A stretch of 64,000 bases of DNA, taken from contig CAWFPR010000003.1 in assembly GCA_963817635.1 (NCBI GenBank), positions 62,001 through 126,000 of the forward strand, written 5' to 3'. This document shows positions 39,248 through 48,444 of this stretch, piece by piece (position 1 is the first letter of the stretch; every line of letters starts with the position of its first letter). A program made the translations under genes and the position numbers. The stretch is from CAWFPR01 sp963817635. GTDB taxonomy: Bacteria > Acidobacteriota > Vicinamibacteria > Vicinamibacterales > 2-12-FULL-66-21. The notes under the pieces were generated by a model. The model ran no database searches. It was not told the origin of the DNA and saw only the letters and a program-made list of their open reading frames with translations.

Positions 39248-39425
39248 CGCGAAACTCGCCTCGCAAGCGCCAGAGTTCCACGCTCAGGCGCCACACCTGA
39301 GCCAGGCGCTCGTCCGGCGACAGCGACAGCCAATACTCGAGGTCGCGTCGATCGGCCTCTTCTGCGGACTCGAAGCGCCGTACTGTGACGCCCGATGCGC
39401 GCCGCCGCTCCGCGCCCGTTTCCAT
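39201..39425 (-). CDS. Small protein paired with the nucleotidyltransferase
   Basis: 74 residues. The core RRFESAEEADRRDLEYWLSL, SPDERLAQVWRLSVELWRLR ends EPGLCRSVARVRRP. I recall very similar short proteins encoded immediately upstream of minimal nucleotidyltransferases, which is the arrangement here (47-base overlap). Function unknown; a regulatory or antitoxin-like role is inference. GTG 39389 is an alternative start that would begin at VRRFESAEEA. Confidence 0.6.
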   Translation of the reverse strand: METGAERRRASGVTVRRFESAEEADRRDLEYWLSLSPDERLAQVWRLSVELWRLRGEFRDEPGLCRSVARVRRP

Positions 39426-39465
39426 GCCGCTATTGTAGTGGAAGGCTCATTGCGGCGCCGGGCGT

Positions 39466-39633
39466 TCACCAGCCGTTGCAGTCGAACTTGAAGCCGCACC
39501 GCAGGCAGCGGATGCAGCCCTTGACCTTCGCGAGCTGCTCCGTTTCTCCGCAGTTCGGGCAGACGGTCGTGCCCTCTGCGGCAGCCGTCGCTGGCACGAC
39601 CGGTCGCGGCGCGTCTTTCTCCTGTTCCGCCAT
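39466..39633 (-). CDS. Small zinc-ribbon protein of 55 residues
   Basis: ATG 39633 opens MAEQEKDAPRPVVPATAAAE, followed by CPNCGETEQLAKVKGC and IRCLRCGFKFDCNGW, ending at 39466. The two CxxC pairs spaced by about 15 residues form a classic zinc ribbon, similar to the C-terminal tail of B12-dependent ribonucleotide reductases (the tail ends GFKFDCNGW). It may be a standalone form of that tail; the enzyme itself is not nearby. Too short for statistical support, but the motif is strong. Confidence 0.6.
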   Translation of the reverse strand: MAEQEKDAPRPVVPATAAAEGTTVCPNCGETEQLAKVKGCIRCLRCGFKFDCNGW

Positions 39634-39679
39634 CTGTGCCGCTTTTTTGCCTCCGCTCGTGCCTGCCTCGGCGCCTGCC

Positions 39680-40969
39680 CTAACCTCGACGCGCGAGTCG
39701 TTCGGTCACGTCGAGGATCGTGTCGATGTCCGCCGGACTCACGTACATGTGCGCCGACAGGCGGACGCCGCGCTCGTCGTTCTGCGCGCGCACGCGAACC
39801 CGTCGAGCCCAGAGCGCATCCTGCAGCGCCTTCGCCTTGACCCCGTCCACGCGGAACGTCGTGATGGCCGACGCGAGGCGCGGATCGGCTGGTGACGCCA
39901 CGCGCACTGCGGGGATTCTTGCGAATCCGTCGCGCAGTCGCTGCGTCAGCATCGTGTCCCACCGCTGGATCCGCGGCATGCCGATGCGATCGATGAACCG
40001 GATCGCGGCCACCAGCCCCTCCACCACCGGCACGCTGCCGGTGCCGTACTGCATGAACCGGAACGCGCCGTCCGCGTGGTTGTCCCACTGGTAGCTCGCG
40101 AGCGTCGTCCAGAAGCGATCCTGGAGGTCGCGCCTGATGAACAGGATGCCGGTGCCCTTCGGCGCCATCATCCATTTGTGCGGGCTCGCGACGTAGGCGT
40201 CGCAACCGAGCGCCTGCACGTCCACCTCGTTCTGCCCCACCACCTGCGCACCGTCCACCAGCGCGAGCGCCCCGCGCTCGCGCGCCATCGCGCACAGTTC
40301 GCGCGCGGGCAGGAGCACGCCGAGCCCGGACGTGATCTGGCTGAACATCACGACCTTCGTGCGCGGGGTCATCGCGGACGCGAACAGCCGGAGGACGCCG
40401 TCCGGACCTTCCGCGAGCACGGGCTCGAGCTTCAGCTCTTTGACGACGATGCCGCGGCGCTTCGCGAGGAGCCGCCAGGGTGAGATGCAGCCGCCATGCT
40501 CCTGGTCCGTGCTGACGACCTCGTCGCCTGGCGCGAGGTCCAGCCCGTTGGCCAGGAAGTTCATGCCCATTGTCGCGTTCTGCGTGAGCGCGATCTCGTC
40601 GGCCGTCGCGTTGATGAACCGGCCGACCTCGGCGCGCACGTCTTTCAGCGGCTGGTAGCCGGTCAGCGGCTCGCCGTCGGCGTGCTCGTAGGGCCAGTCC
40701 GCCAGCTCCGTCTCGAGGCGGCGGATGCCGACGGCGAGCGCATCCACGACCTCGCGCGGCGACGCTCCGAGCGTCCCGGTGTTGCAGTAGGCGACGCCCG
40801 GGGGAATGAGGAAGTGGGTGCGCGCCTCGGCGAACACCGCCGCGTCATCGGCCTGCGGGTCGGGAACGAAAGGCGCGATGCGAGAGAGCGCCCGCGCGGC
40901 CGGCGCGGCACCCAGCAGGACGCCGGGCACAGCCAGTGTGGACAGAAACCGTCGTCGTGATTGCGCCAT
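39680..40969 (-). CDS. Tat-exported class V aminotransferase (isopenicillin-N-epimerase-like)
   Basis: 429 residues. The N-terminal twin-arginine motif SRRRFLSTLAVPGVLLGAAP predicts export by Tat. The fold-type-I PLP enzyme features are YCNTGTLGASPREVV (phosphate-binding region), TQNATMGMNFLANGL, the Asp of ALVDGAQ and the PLP lysine in SPHKWMMAPKGTG (about residue 237). The family includes cysteine desulfurases and isopenicillin N epimerases; substrate is unknown. Export of a PLP enzyme is uncommon but is recurrent in this group. Although a class V enzyme can act as EgtE in ergothioneine synthesis, the Tat signal and distance from egtBD argue against that here. Confidence 0.8.
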   Translation of the reverse strand: MAQSRRRFLSTLAVPGVLLGAAPAARALSRIAPFVPDPQADDAAVFAEARTHFLIPPGVAYCNTGTLGASPREVVDALAVGIRRLETELADWPYEHADGEPLTGYQPLKDVRAEVGRFINATADEIALTQNATMGMNFLANGLDLAPGDEVVSTDQEHGGCISPWRLLAKRRGIVVKELKLEPVLAEGPDGVLRLFASAMTPRTKVVMFSQITSGLGVLLPARELCAMARERGALALVDGAQVVGQNEVDVQALGCDAYVASPHKWMMAPKGTGILFIRRDLQDRFWTTLASYQWDNHADGAFRFMQYGTGSVPVVEGLVAAIRFIDRIGMPRIQRWDTMLTQRLRDGFARIPAVRVASPADPRLASAITTFRVDGVKAKALQDALWARRVRVRAQNDERGVRLSAHMYVSPADIDTILDVTERLARRG

Positions 40970-41080
40970 GGCGGCGAAGTATAGCAGCCCGGGCGGGAGT
41001 CGTCACACACCGCGGGCCACGGCGACGCTGACAGATTCGGATATCGAGTCCGGGCAATCGGATAGACTGGCGCGTGCCCG

Positions 41081-42049
41081 GTGCCGGCAGGATGGACTGC
41101 CGCCGCGAGTTCCGCCGCCATGTTTCCCGAACGCATTGCACGCCTCGCGGCCGACAGCGAATCCGGCGCGTCCGAGATCCTCGGCCGGGCGATCGAGATC
41201 CTGCGCGACGCGATCGGCGGCGGGGCAGGCGTCATGGGGATCGCGCGAGCGCTCGTCCGGGCGCAGCCCAGCATGGCGCCGGTCTGGAACGCGGCGCTGG
41301 CGGCGCTCGCATCCGATCGCGACCCCGGACGGTTCGAGGCGTTTGCCGAGCGCGTCGCCAGGGCGCCACACCTGCTGACGCGCGTCGCGCTCGACGTCTT
41401 CGGCGGCGGTCCGGAGGGCAGCGGAAGCGTGGACGCGGGCCCACCCTCTCGCGGCCGCGGACTTCACATCGTGACCATCTCCTTCAGCGGGACGGTGCTG
41501 GCGGTGCTGGAAGCGGTCCACCGCGTTCGGACGCTCCAGGTCTCCTGCAGCGAGAGCCGGCCTGCCCTCGAGGGCCGGACGCTGGCCGCTCGTCTCGCGG
41601 CCATGGGCATTCCCGTGACCTGCACGACCGACGCGGCGCTCGGCCAGGCGCTGACGTCCGCCGACGCCGTGATGGTCGGGGCCGACGCGGTGGCCGCCGG
41701 CTGGTTCCTGAACAAGGTCGGGACGCGGATGCTTGCGACGACGGCCTCGGCGCAGGGCGTGCCCGTGTACGTGGTCGCCAGCCGGGACAAGTTCGCCTCG
41801 CCGGCCGTCGCCGCGAGGCTCGCGGTACGCGAGGGCGCGTCAGCGGAAGTGTGGATCGACCCGCCTCCCGGAGTGACCGTGCGCAACGCCTACTTCGAAG
41901 AGACGCCGCTCGATGTGGTCACCGCCATCATCTCGGACAGCGGGATCCTGGAACTCTCGGCGGTGCGCGAGGTGTGCGAGGCGCTCGACCGGGAGTTCCC
42001 GCCGACACTGGTGGCCCTCCTGCGCTCGAGCGTCGCCTCACAGGAGTAA
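41081..42049 (+). CDS. eIF-2B alpha/beta/delta-like protein
   Basis: 322 residues from GTG 41081; ATG 41120 is a plausible shorter start (MFPERIARLAADSESGASEI). The C-terminal Rossmann-like domain shows ALEGRTLAARLAAMGIPVTC, DAVMVGADAVAAGWFLNKVG and VPVYVVASRDKF, the conserved core of initiation-factor-2B-related proteins. In prokaryotes these are sugar-phosphate isomerases such as methylthioribose-1-phosphate isomerase or ribose-1,5-bisphosphate isomerase. The NAYFEETP segment near the end is also typical. The substrate cannot be assigned. It is divergent from the aminotransferase gene and convergent with the foldase gene. Confidence 0.75.
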   Translation: MPAGWTAAASSAAMFPERIARLAADSESGASEILGRAIEILRDAIGGGAGVMGIARALVRAQPSMAPVWNAALAALASDRDPGRFEAFAERVARAPHLLTRVALDVFGGGPEGSGSVDAGPPSRGRGLHIVTISFSGTVLAVLEAVHRVRTLQVSCSESRPALEGRTLAARLAAMGIPVTCTTDAALGQALTSADAVMVGADAVAAGWFLNKVGTRMLATTASAQGVPVYVVASRDKFASPAVAARLAVREGASAEVWIDPPPGVTVRNAYFEETPLDVVTAIISDSGILELSAVREVCEALDREFPPTLVALLRSSVASQE

Positions 42050-42181
42050 CGGAGGGACGGAGACAAGGAGGGTTGAATCGGAATGGCGTCGGCGTCCGGG
42101 CAAAGCCGGGCGACAGCCACCGGTCGACGCCGACAGCCAGCGCCGCCCACACGCGCCACCAATCTCGGCGGGGATCGCCCT

Positions 42182-42217
42182 GCCCCCTGAGCCCTGAGCC
42201 CTGCCCCTTGAGCCCTG
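42182..42217. repeat. Period-7 CCCTGAG repeat at the foldase 3' end
   Basis: Five degenerate copies of CCCTGAG / CCCTTGAG directly abut the stop codon (42218-42220) of the minus-strand foldase gene. It is related to the arrays at 3838-3870 and 49973-50006. Confidence 0.8.
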
Positions 42218-43267
42218 CTACATCTTCCCGTTCGCCGCGACGACCCGGCGGGCTTCGTAGTTCACGACCTGTGCGTCGGCCCGTGCGGCGGAGAGATATG
42301 CGGTCCGGAGGAGCTGTTCCTTCCGCTCCTTCAGCGTCTGGGTGATCCCCTCCTTGACCTGTGGCATCGACAGGTCGCGCTGGCCGGCCTGCTCCTTGGC
42401 CACCACGAGGACGATCGTGTGCGCGCCGTTCGAGCTGACGACTTTCGCCGTCCCGGGCGCCTGGTTCATGACCGCGTCGCGCAGCGGCGCCGCCACCTGC
42501 TTCAACTGGGAGACCGTCACGAACCCGAGATCGCCGCCGCGCGGCGCCGTCTCCGGGTCCTCGGAATAGTCCGCCGCGAGGTCCGCGAACGACGCGCCCT
42601 CCTTCAGCCGCTGCATCAGCATCTGCACCTTGGCCGCCGCCGTCTGGGGCGTCGTCGCATCGTCTCCCGTGCGGTTCGCCAGTTGCGGAGTCGCCGCCGG
42701 CGTCACGACGATCTGGCCGATGTGATACGCGTCCTCGGCGAGGTTGAACTGCGCGCGGTTGGCGTTGAAGAAATCGGTGATCTCCTGGTCCGAGACGGCG
42801 ATCTTCGACGTGACCTCCTGATCGATCAGCTTGGCCGTCGTCATCTCCCGGCGGAGGCCTTCGCGCATGTCGTCGGCCGTCAGGCCGCGCTTCTTCAGCT
42901 CCTGCTGAAACTGGTCCTCCGACAGGTTCTGCTTCGCCTCGTTGAACTTCGCGTCGAGCTCCGACTGCGGGATCTCGATCTTGAGCGCGCGCGCCTTGGC
43001 GAGCAGGATGTCCTGCACGATCAGCTCGTTCAGGATGCTCAACTTGGCAGTCAGCGCCTCCTCAGCCGACGTCGTCTGGGCCCCGTCCTGCGCCCGTCGG
43101 AACGCCTTCTCGACGTCCTCCTGCTTGATCGCCCGGCCGTCCACGACCGCCCAGGTATCGGCCGAAGGCGCCGGCCCCTCGGACTTCGATCCACATCCGG
43201 CCAGGAGGCCCGATACGCCCAGGACGCCCAGCGTGCCAATGATGAATAGCGTTCGACCGCGTGTCAC
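42218..43267 (-). CDS. SurA/PrsA-like peptidyl-prolyl isomerase lipoprotein
   Basis: 349 residues. The lipobox LLAGC (about residues 21-25) predicts a lipid-anchored periplasmic protein. The SurA N-terminal helical domain (LNELIVQDILLAKARALKIE) is followed by one parvulin domain (about 200-300: YHIGQIVVTP, FADLAADYSEDPETAPRGGD, LGFVTVSQL, HTIVLVVAKE). It helps fold outer-membrane proteins. GTG start with AGAGG about 8 bases upstream. The following gene on the strand upstream is the GH127 glycosidase, transcribed toward it with a 25-base gap, so co-transcription is possible. Confidence 0.88.
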   Translation of the reverse strand: MTRGRTLFIIGTLGVLGVSGLLAGCGSKSEGPAPSADTWAVVDGRAIKQEDVEKAFRRAQDGAQTTSAEEALTAKLSILNELIVQDILLAKARALKIEIPQSELDAKFNEAKQNLSEDQFQQELKKRGLTADDMREGLRREMTTAKLIDQEVTSKIAVSDQEITDFFNANRAQFNLAEDAYHIGQIVVTPAATPQLANRTGDDATTPQTAAAKVQMLMQRLKEGASFADLAADYSEDPETAPRGGDLGFVTVSQLKQVAAPLRDAVMNQAPGTAKVVSSNGAHTIVLVVAKEQAGQRDLSMPQVKEGITQTLKERKEQLLRTAYLSAARADAQVVNYEARRVVAANGKM

Positions 43268-43292
43268 GTTGTCACCTCTATCAGAGTAGGCG

Positions 43293-45662
43293 CTATTTCA
43301 GCGCGATGTTCAGGTACACAGAATTACGCCCGTACGTTTCGTAGAACGGCTTGAACGGGACGCCATCGATTGTAAACCGGAGCGTCGCCGGATCCCCCTC
43401 AATCGATTGGCCGATGTCCGACGCATTCAGCGTCACCGTCCGCCAGTCGGTCCTCGGCCCGGTCTCCTGGGCCGCGAGCAGGACAGGCCCCCAGAAGATG
43501 CTGGCGACGTTCGGCTGATCGACCAGCGGATCGAGGTAGAAGTGGAACGGCATCCGCAGCACGATCGTGTCGTTCGCTCGCCACGTGCTGCCGACGCTCA
43601 CGTAGGTACCCGGGACGGCGTTCACTCGCTGCTCGCGACCGTTCACGTTCACGAAGAAGCCCTTCGTCGCCCACTTCGGCACGCGCACCTTGATGTCGAG
43701 CGGACCGCTGCCCTTCACGACGATTTTCGTCGTATCGGCATAGGGGAAGTCGGTCACCTGCTGCACCACGAGGTTGCGCTCGCTCCAGTTCAGCGTCGAG
43801 GCGATGAACAGGTTGACGTACAGCGTCTTGTTGTCGGCCGCTCGGAAATAGATGGAGTCCTGGAGCTTGGTGTTGCTTTCGAGCGCCGTGCCGTTGCAGC
43901 AGGTGAACCCCGACATGTCGGCGTTGCCGAACCGCTTCTGCGCGCCGGGATTGAGCGGCACGTGGTACGTGTTCCCCGCGTCGTCTTCGGCCACCGACGC
44001 GAGGATGTGGTTGTAGATCGCCTGCTCGTAGTGATCCATGTACTTGGCGGTCTGGTCGTACATGAACAACTGGCGATCGAGTTTGAGCAGGTTGTAGGTG
44101 GCGCAGGTTTCGTTCTGACCGCCGGTCGCGAGGCCGTTCTTCCACAGCGTGTCGGGCTCGGCGGTGAAGCACTCCGGGTTGTTCGGCACGCGGGCGCCCG
44201 CCACGCCGCCGATGCTGTACATGTAGCTATTGTTCACGATGTCCCAGAAGTTCGTGGCAATCAGCCAGTAGGGCAGTTCACCCGTGTCGCGGAACGTTTC
44301 GAGCGCCCCGGTGATCTGCGGGATGTGCTGGTTGGCGTGCTTGCCGCGAATCGTGTCCACGTTCTTCGCCAGCCCGGCATCGTGAGCGGCGTCGCCGAAG
44401 AAGAACGCGGTGTTGTCGAAGAGCTTCGCGCACGCGAGGAACTGCCGGTCGCCGGTGAGACGGTACAGGCGGGCCATCACTTCGTTCGAGCCGCCGTACT
44501 CGCCGGCGATGTAGCGTCCCCACATGTCCGTGCGCGTCTCGGGCGGCAGCGCTTTCAAGCGGGCATAGACCCACGCGCCCATGCCCTTCGCCACGTCCAG
44601 CGCCTTCGTGTTGCCGCCGACCTCGTAGCTGTCGAGCAGCCCCGCGAGGATCTTGTGCAGCGTGTAGTACGGCGCCCAGATCTGCGTATCCTGCGTGCCG
44701 TATTTCGCCCCCTTCTCGAGCATGATGAACTGATCCGGCGGGTAAGCGCTGATGAAGCCGACCCCCCAGTTCCAATAGTCGGTGCGGATCGCACCGGCCC
44801 GCAGATTCGAGTCGAACCCCTCGCGGCCCGGTCCCGGAGGCACGGCCGTCGGATCGGCGACAGACGGACCGCCGTCCTTCACGGGCCTGCCCGACATACG
44901 CGAGAGATCGTAGAGCGTGTCGATCATGTAGTTCATCTTGCCGAGAAAGTTCGCACGCAGCGCCTCGTCGTACGTCGTGCTCGCATACGCCTGCGCGAGG
45001 GCCGACAGGTAGTGGCCGCTCGCATGCCCTCGCAGGCGCGTCGTCTGGTTGTCCCAGCCTTCGAGCTGCTTCACACCGGCCGGCTGCGGCTGCCCGAAGG
45101 CATCCCGGAAGTTGTAGAGGAAGTTGTCGGGGTTGGTGGCGGCGAGGCCTCTGATGAACTTGTCGCGGTTCCTGATGAACGGCGTCTCGCGTCCCCGCGT
45201 GTCACGGTCGAGTGTGACGTCGCTCAGCGGGAAGGCCTCCGCCAGCCGGCTCGGCGGCGTGGCGGTCCTCAACGCCATTTTCACGATCACGGTGGCCTTC
45301 GGCTCGAACCGCGTGCCGGGCACGGTACCGGTGACCGTGTAGGAACCGGGAGCCCGTACCTGGCTGTTATCCGTAGGCGACGGCCAGATCACCCGCACGT
45401 CAGGCCCCTCGACGGCGCTCGGGACAGGCCCCTTCGTGTTGTCGCGGTACGTGGCCCGGATTGTATACGGCAGGTGCGGCAGCGTGCCTACGACCGTGTC
45501 GACCCTGACGTCGGGAACGTTCGCCAGGCGGGTTGCGAGCGGAGACTCGTCAGGGATGCCCGCGGTCGACACCACCTGGGCTCGTTGCGGCGCCTGCACC
45601 GGATGAGCCGGAGGACCGACCATGACCGCGAGGAGCACGGCAAGAAACGTCCGGATGATCAT
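43293..45662 (-). CDS. GH127 (DUF1680) beta-L-arabinofuranosidase-like glycosidase
   Basis: 789 residues with a signal peptide (about 1-24). An N-terminal beta-sandwich-like segment precedes the DUF1680 domain: GHASGHYLSALAQAYAS, then GQNETCATYNLLKLDRQLFM and FTCCNGTALESNTKLQDSIY. The Glu-x-Cys and Cys-Cys motifs correspond to the zinc ligands and the catalytic cysteine of HypBA1-type enzymes. The C-terminal beta domain follows. It would release L-arabinofuranose from plant or glycoprotein glycans in the periplasm or outside. Residues about 77-87 (KGPVPSAVEGP) are encoded by a palindromic element (45403-45432) inserted in frame. Confidence 0.85.
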   Translation of the reverse strand: MIIRTFLAVLLAVMVGPPAHPVQAPQRAQVVSTAGIPDESPLATRLANVPDVRVDTVVGTLPHLPYTIRATYRDNTKGPVPSAVEGPDVRVIWPSPTDNSQVRAPGSYTVTGTVPGTRFEPKATVIVKMALRTATPPSRLAEAFPLSDVTLDRDTRGRETPFIRNRDKFIRGLAATNPDNFLYNFRDAFGQPQPAGVKQLEGWDNQTTRLRGHASGHYLSALAQAYASTTYDEALRANFLGKMNYMIDTLYDLSRMSGRPVKDGGPSVADPTAVPPGPGREGFDSNLRAGAIRTDYWNWGVGFISAYPPDQFIMLEKGAKYGTQDTQIWAPYYTLHKILAGLLDSYEVGGNTKALDVAKGMGAWVYARLKALPPETRTDMWGRYIAGEYGGSNEVMARLYRLTGDRQFLACAKLFDNTAFFFGDAAHDAGLAKNVDTIRGKHANQHIPQITGALETFRDTGELPYWLIATNFWDIVNNSYMYSIGGVAGARVPNNPECFTAEPDTLWKNGLATGGQNETCATYNLLKLDRQLFMYDQTAKYMDHYEQAIYNHILASVAEDDAGNTYHVPLNPGAQKRFGNADMSGFTCCNGTALESNTKLQDSIYFRAADNKTLYVNLFIASTLNWSERNLVVQQVTDFPYADTTKIVVKGSGPLDIKVRVPKWATKGFFVNVNGREQRVNAVPGTYVSVGSTWRANDTIVLRMPFHFYLDPLVDQPNVASIFWGPVLLAAQETGPRTDWRTVTLNASDIGQSIEGDPATLRFTIDGVPFKPFYETYGRNSVYLNIALK
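45403..45432. repeat. Palindromic element (copy 3), inside the GH127 gene
   Basis: GGCCCCTCGACGGCGCTCGG followed by GACAGGCCCC: a short form of the element after tRNA-Leu and inside engB. It is translated on the minus strand as part of the N-terminal region (PVPSAVEG), a peptide I recall as recurring in proteins of environmental bacteria that carry such repeats. Confidence 0.6.
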
Positions 45663-45777
45663 GCCTGGTCAACTCCCTGGGGGAAGAGCGCTCGAGCGGG
45701 CCGCCGATGTCATCGCGGCCGCGGAACATCCGCCAATGATAGGACATTCGACGGGAACCGCCAGAGCGGACTGGCGT

Positions 45778-45794
45778 ATGGTTAAAATAACCAT
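45778..45794 (+). promoter_or_regulatory. Palindrome over the -10 box of the ADOP gene
   Basis: ATGGTTA-AAA-TAACCAT is a perfect inverted repeat ending at the base before ATG 45795. The likely -10 box TAAAAT (45783-45788) lies inside it, 6 bases before the start codon. The form suits a repressor, most simply the PadR protein encoded downstream. Confidence 0.55.
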
Positions 45795-48434
45795 ATGGAC
45801 GCCCGCGTCTTCCGTCTCCTCCTGGCGCTCTTTCCACCCGGCTTTCGCGAGTCCTTCGGCGCGGACATGTACGACGTCTTCGCCGAGCAGCTGGCGGCGG
45901 CCCGCCAATGCGGCCGCCTCGCCCTCGTCCGCTTCTGGTGGCGCACGTCGGCCGGGATGCTGTCGGCCGCGTGGCGCGAACGGCGGTCAACCCGCCAGCG
46001 GCTGCCGTGGCGGGACACGCTGGTCGCGGACCTCCGGCTCGCCGGCCGCCTCCTCGCACGCGCTCCCCTCTTCACATCGCTCGTCGTCACGGCAATCGCC
46101 ATCGGCGTGGGCGGCGTCGCGACGGTCTTCAGCGCGCTGAACGCGATCGTGCTGCGCCCGCTGCCGGCGACGACGGATGGTACGAAACTGATATTGATCG
46201 ACCGCCGCACGGCCGACTCGAGCGAGGGAGTCTCGGCGTCGCACGGGTTCTACCGGCATCTCGCGGACAACTCCCGATCGCTCGACGGAGTCGCGGCATG
46301 GAGCCGCGTGGCGCTCACCATCTCGGCCGGCGGCCAGGGACACGAGGTGGCCGGCAGCATCGTCAGCGGCAACTACTTCGCGGTGCTGGGTGTGCGCCCG
46401 GCCGAGGGGCGCTTCTTTCTTCCCGACGAGGACGCGATTCCGCTCGCGCGCCCAGTGGCGGTTGTCTCGTACGCGTTCTGGTCGTCGGATCTCGGCGCCG
46501 ATCCGGACGCCGTGGGGCGGGAGATCACGGTGAACGGCCGCCCGTACCGGCTGATCGGCGTCGCGCCGAAGGCATTTCACGGCGTGTTCACCCCGCTGCG
46601 AACTGACGCCTGGGTGCCCCTCGCGATGCAGCCCCACATCCGGCCCGGACGCGATCTCGAGCGTGCACCGTGGCTCTGGGTCTTCGGCAGGATGCGCACC
46701 GGCGTGACGGCCGCGCAGGCGCACAGCGAGCTGTCCGCGCTGGCCGAGCGGTGGGTCGCGGCGGCCCGCGAGTCACAGGGGCTGCGTGCGTACACGAACA
46801 TGCGCATCACTCCGCTGACCGGCCTTCCGGACGACGCCCGGCAGGCGTTGCTTGGCTTTGGTGGCGTGCTCCTTGGCGCCTCCCTCCTGGTGCTCGTGAT
46901 CGCCGGCGCGAACGTCTCGTCGCTGCTCGCCGCGAGGGCCGTGGGGCGCCGCAGGGAGATGGGCGTGCGGGTCGCGCTGGGCGCGAGTCGCGGGCGGCTC
47001 ATCCGGCAACTGCTGACCGAGACGCTCGCACTGTTTCTGTTCGGCGGCGTCGGCGGCACGGCGCTGGCCGTTGTGGCCACCGGGGCGCTCGAACGGCTGC
47101 GACTGCCCGGCGACGGTGCCCTGACGCTCGAGATCTCCCCCGACGTCCGGGTGCTGCTCTTCTCGATCGCGGTGTCGCTCGTCGCCGGCGCGGTGTTCGG
47201 CGTGGGCCCGGCGCTGCGTGGGGTGGGGCGCAGTCCCGGCACGCTGCTGCGGGCCGATTCGGCGGCCGCGGGACGCCGGACGTTCGTGTCGAGCGCGCTC
47301 GTGGTCGCGCAGGTGGCCTGTTCGCTCGTGCTGCTGACCGCTGCCGCGCTGTTCCTCCGCTCCCTGACCGAAGGCGCGTCACTCGATCCCCGTTTCGATC
47401 CGTCCGGTGTCGCGGTCGCGACGTTCAACACGGAGGCGTACGGCTACGACGAGGCCAGGGGGCGCGCGTTCTACGACGCGCTCCGCCGGCGCCTCGAAGC
47501 GTCGCCCGGCGTGGAACGGGTGAGCTACGCGAGCATGATCCCGCTCACGTTCGCCGATTCCGGCACCGTGGCCGTCGTCGATCGAGGAAAGGACGGCGGG
47601 GCGCTCAAGCTGCCCGTGCGCAACGGATCCGTCGATACCGGCTATTTCGATGCGCTGCGCATTCCGCTGTTGTCGGGCCGGGACTTCGCGCCGGCCGATG
47701 CGACCGCTGCGGTCGCCATCGTCAACGAGACGTTCGGCCTGCGCGCGTGGGGCGACCGACGCCCGATCGGACGGACGTTCCAGATGGGGTCGCGCCGCAT
47801 CACGATCGTGGGGGTCGCGCGGGATTCCCGCTACGCCAGCCTGACGGAAGGCACCGTGTCGTTCGTCTACCTGCCGATGATGGCGGCGTTCGAACGCACC
47901 CGCACGCTGTTCGTGCGCATGCGCCCGGGCTCGCCCCTGCCGGCGGCGCTCGTCGAGAGCGAGGTGCTGGCGATAGATCCGCGACTGCCCCGCCCGGCGG
48001 TCACCAGCCTGTCGGGAGAGATTGCCGGCGTCCTGTTCCCGCAGCGTGTCGGCGCCATCGTCACTGGCACGCTCGGCGTGCTCGGCCTGCTGCTGGCCGC
48101 GATTGGACTCTACGGTCTCGTCGCCTACGGGGTCCGGCTGCGCCTGCGCGAAATCGGCGTGCGGATCGCGCTCGGCGCGCGCGGCGCGAGCGTGATCTGG
48201 CTGGTCGTCGCCGATGCGTTGCGATTGAGCGCCGCCGGGATTGCGCTGGGTCTGGGGGGCGCGGCGCTCGCCGGATCGCTCGTGTCGAGTTATCTGGTGC
48301 GTGTCAGCGGCCTCGACGCGCCCGCGTTCGTGGGAGCCGCGGCGGTCCTGATTGCGACGGCGGCGATCGCCGCCTGGCTTCCGGCGCGACGCGCGGCGAG
48401 TGCCGATCCGCTGGCCGTGCTGCGTACTGAATGA
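45795..48434 (+). CDS. ADOP-type FtsX/MacB permease
   Basis: 879 residues. The first ~70 residues (MDARVFRLLLALFPPGFRES, FGADMYDVFAEQL) form the N-terminal domain typical of acidobacterial duplicated orphan permeases. Then come two MacB/FtsX units: a periplasmic MacB-core domain (about 100-330, GNYFAVLGVRPAEGRFF), three helices starting near 355 (GFGGVLLGASLLVLVIAGAN), a second periplasmic region (VNETFGLRAWGDRRPIGRTF) and three C-terminal helices with RLREIGVRIALGARGASVI. No ATPase is encoded nearby, as expected for ADOPs. The transported substrate is unknown. A PadR gene follows after 10 bases. The gene is intact. Confidence 0.88.
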   Translation: MDARVFRLLLALFPPGFRESFGADMYDVFAEQLAAARQCGRLALVRFWWRTSAGMLSAAWRERRSTRQRLPWRDTLVADLRLAGRLLARAPLFTSLVVTAIAIGVGGVATVFSALNAIVLRPLPATTDGTKLILIDRRTADSSEGVSASHGFYRHLADNSRSLDGVAAWSRVALTISAGGQGHEVAGSIVSGNYFAVLGVRPAEGRFFLPDEDAIPLARPVAVVSYAFWSSDLGADPDAVGREITVNGRPYRLIGVAPKAFHGVFTPLRTDAWVPLAMQPHIRPGRDLERAPWLWVFGRMRTGVTAAQAHSELSALAERWVAAARESQGLRAYTNMRITPLTGLPDDARQALLGFGGVLLGASLLVLVIAGANVSSLLAARAVGRRREMGVRVALGASRGRLIRQLLTETLALFLFGGVGGTALAVVATGALERLRLPGDGALTLEISPDVRVLLFSIAVSLVAGAVFGVGPALRGVGRSPGTLLRADSAAAGRRTFVSSALVVAQVACSLVLLTAAALFLRSLTEGASLDPRFDPSGVAVATFNTEAYGYDEARGRAFYDALRRRLEASPGVERVSYASMIPLTFADSGTVAVVDRGKDGGALKLPVRNGSVDTGYFDALRIPLLSGRDFAPADATAAVAIVNETFGLRAWGDRRPIGRTFQMGSRRITIVGVARDSRYASLTEGTVSFVYLPMMAAFERTRTLFVRMRPGSPLPAALVESEVLAIDPRLPRPAVTSLSGEIAGVLFPQRVGAIVTGTLGVLGLLLAAIGLYGLVAYGVRLRLREIGVRIALGARGASVIWLVVADALRLSAAGIALGLGGAALAGSLVSSYLVRVSGLDAPAFVGAAAVLIATAAIAAWLPARRAASADPLAVLRTE

Positions 48435-48444
48435 GGACCTTCGC

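Noticed and set aside
39680..40969. The class V aminotransferase as EgtE of the ergothioneine pathway
   Set aside because: A Tat signal peptide predicts export, whereas ergothioneine synthesis is cytoplasmic, and the gene is over 20 kb from egtBD.
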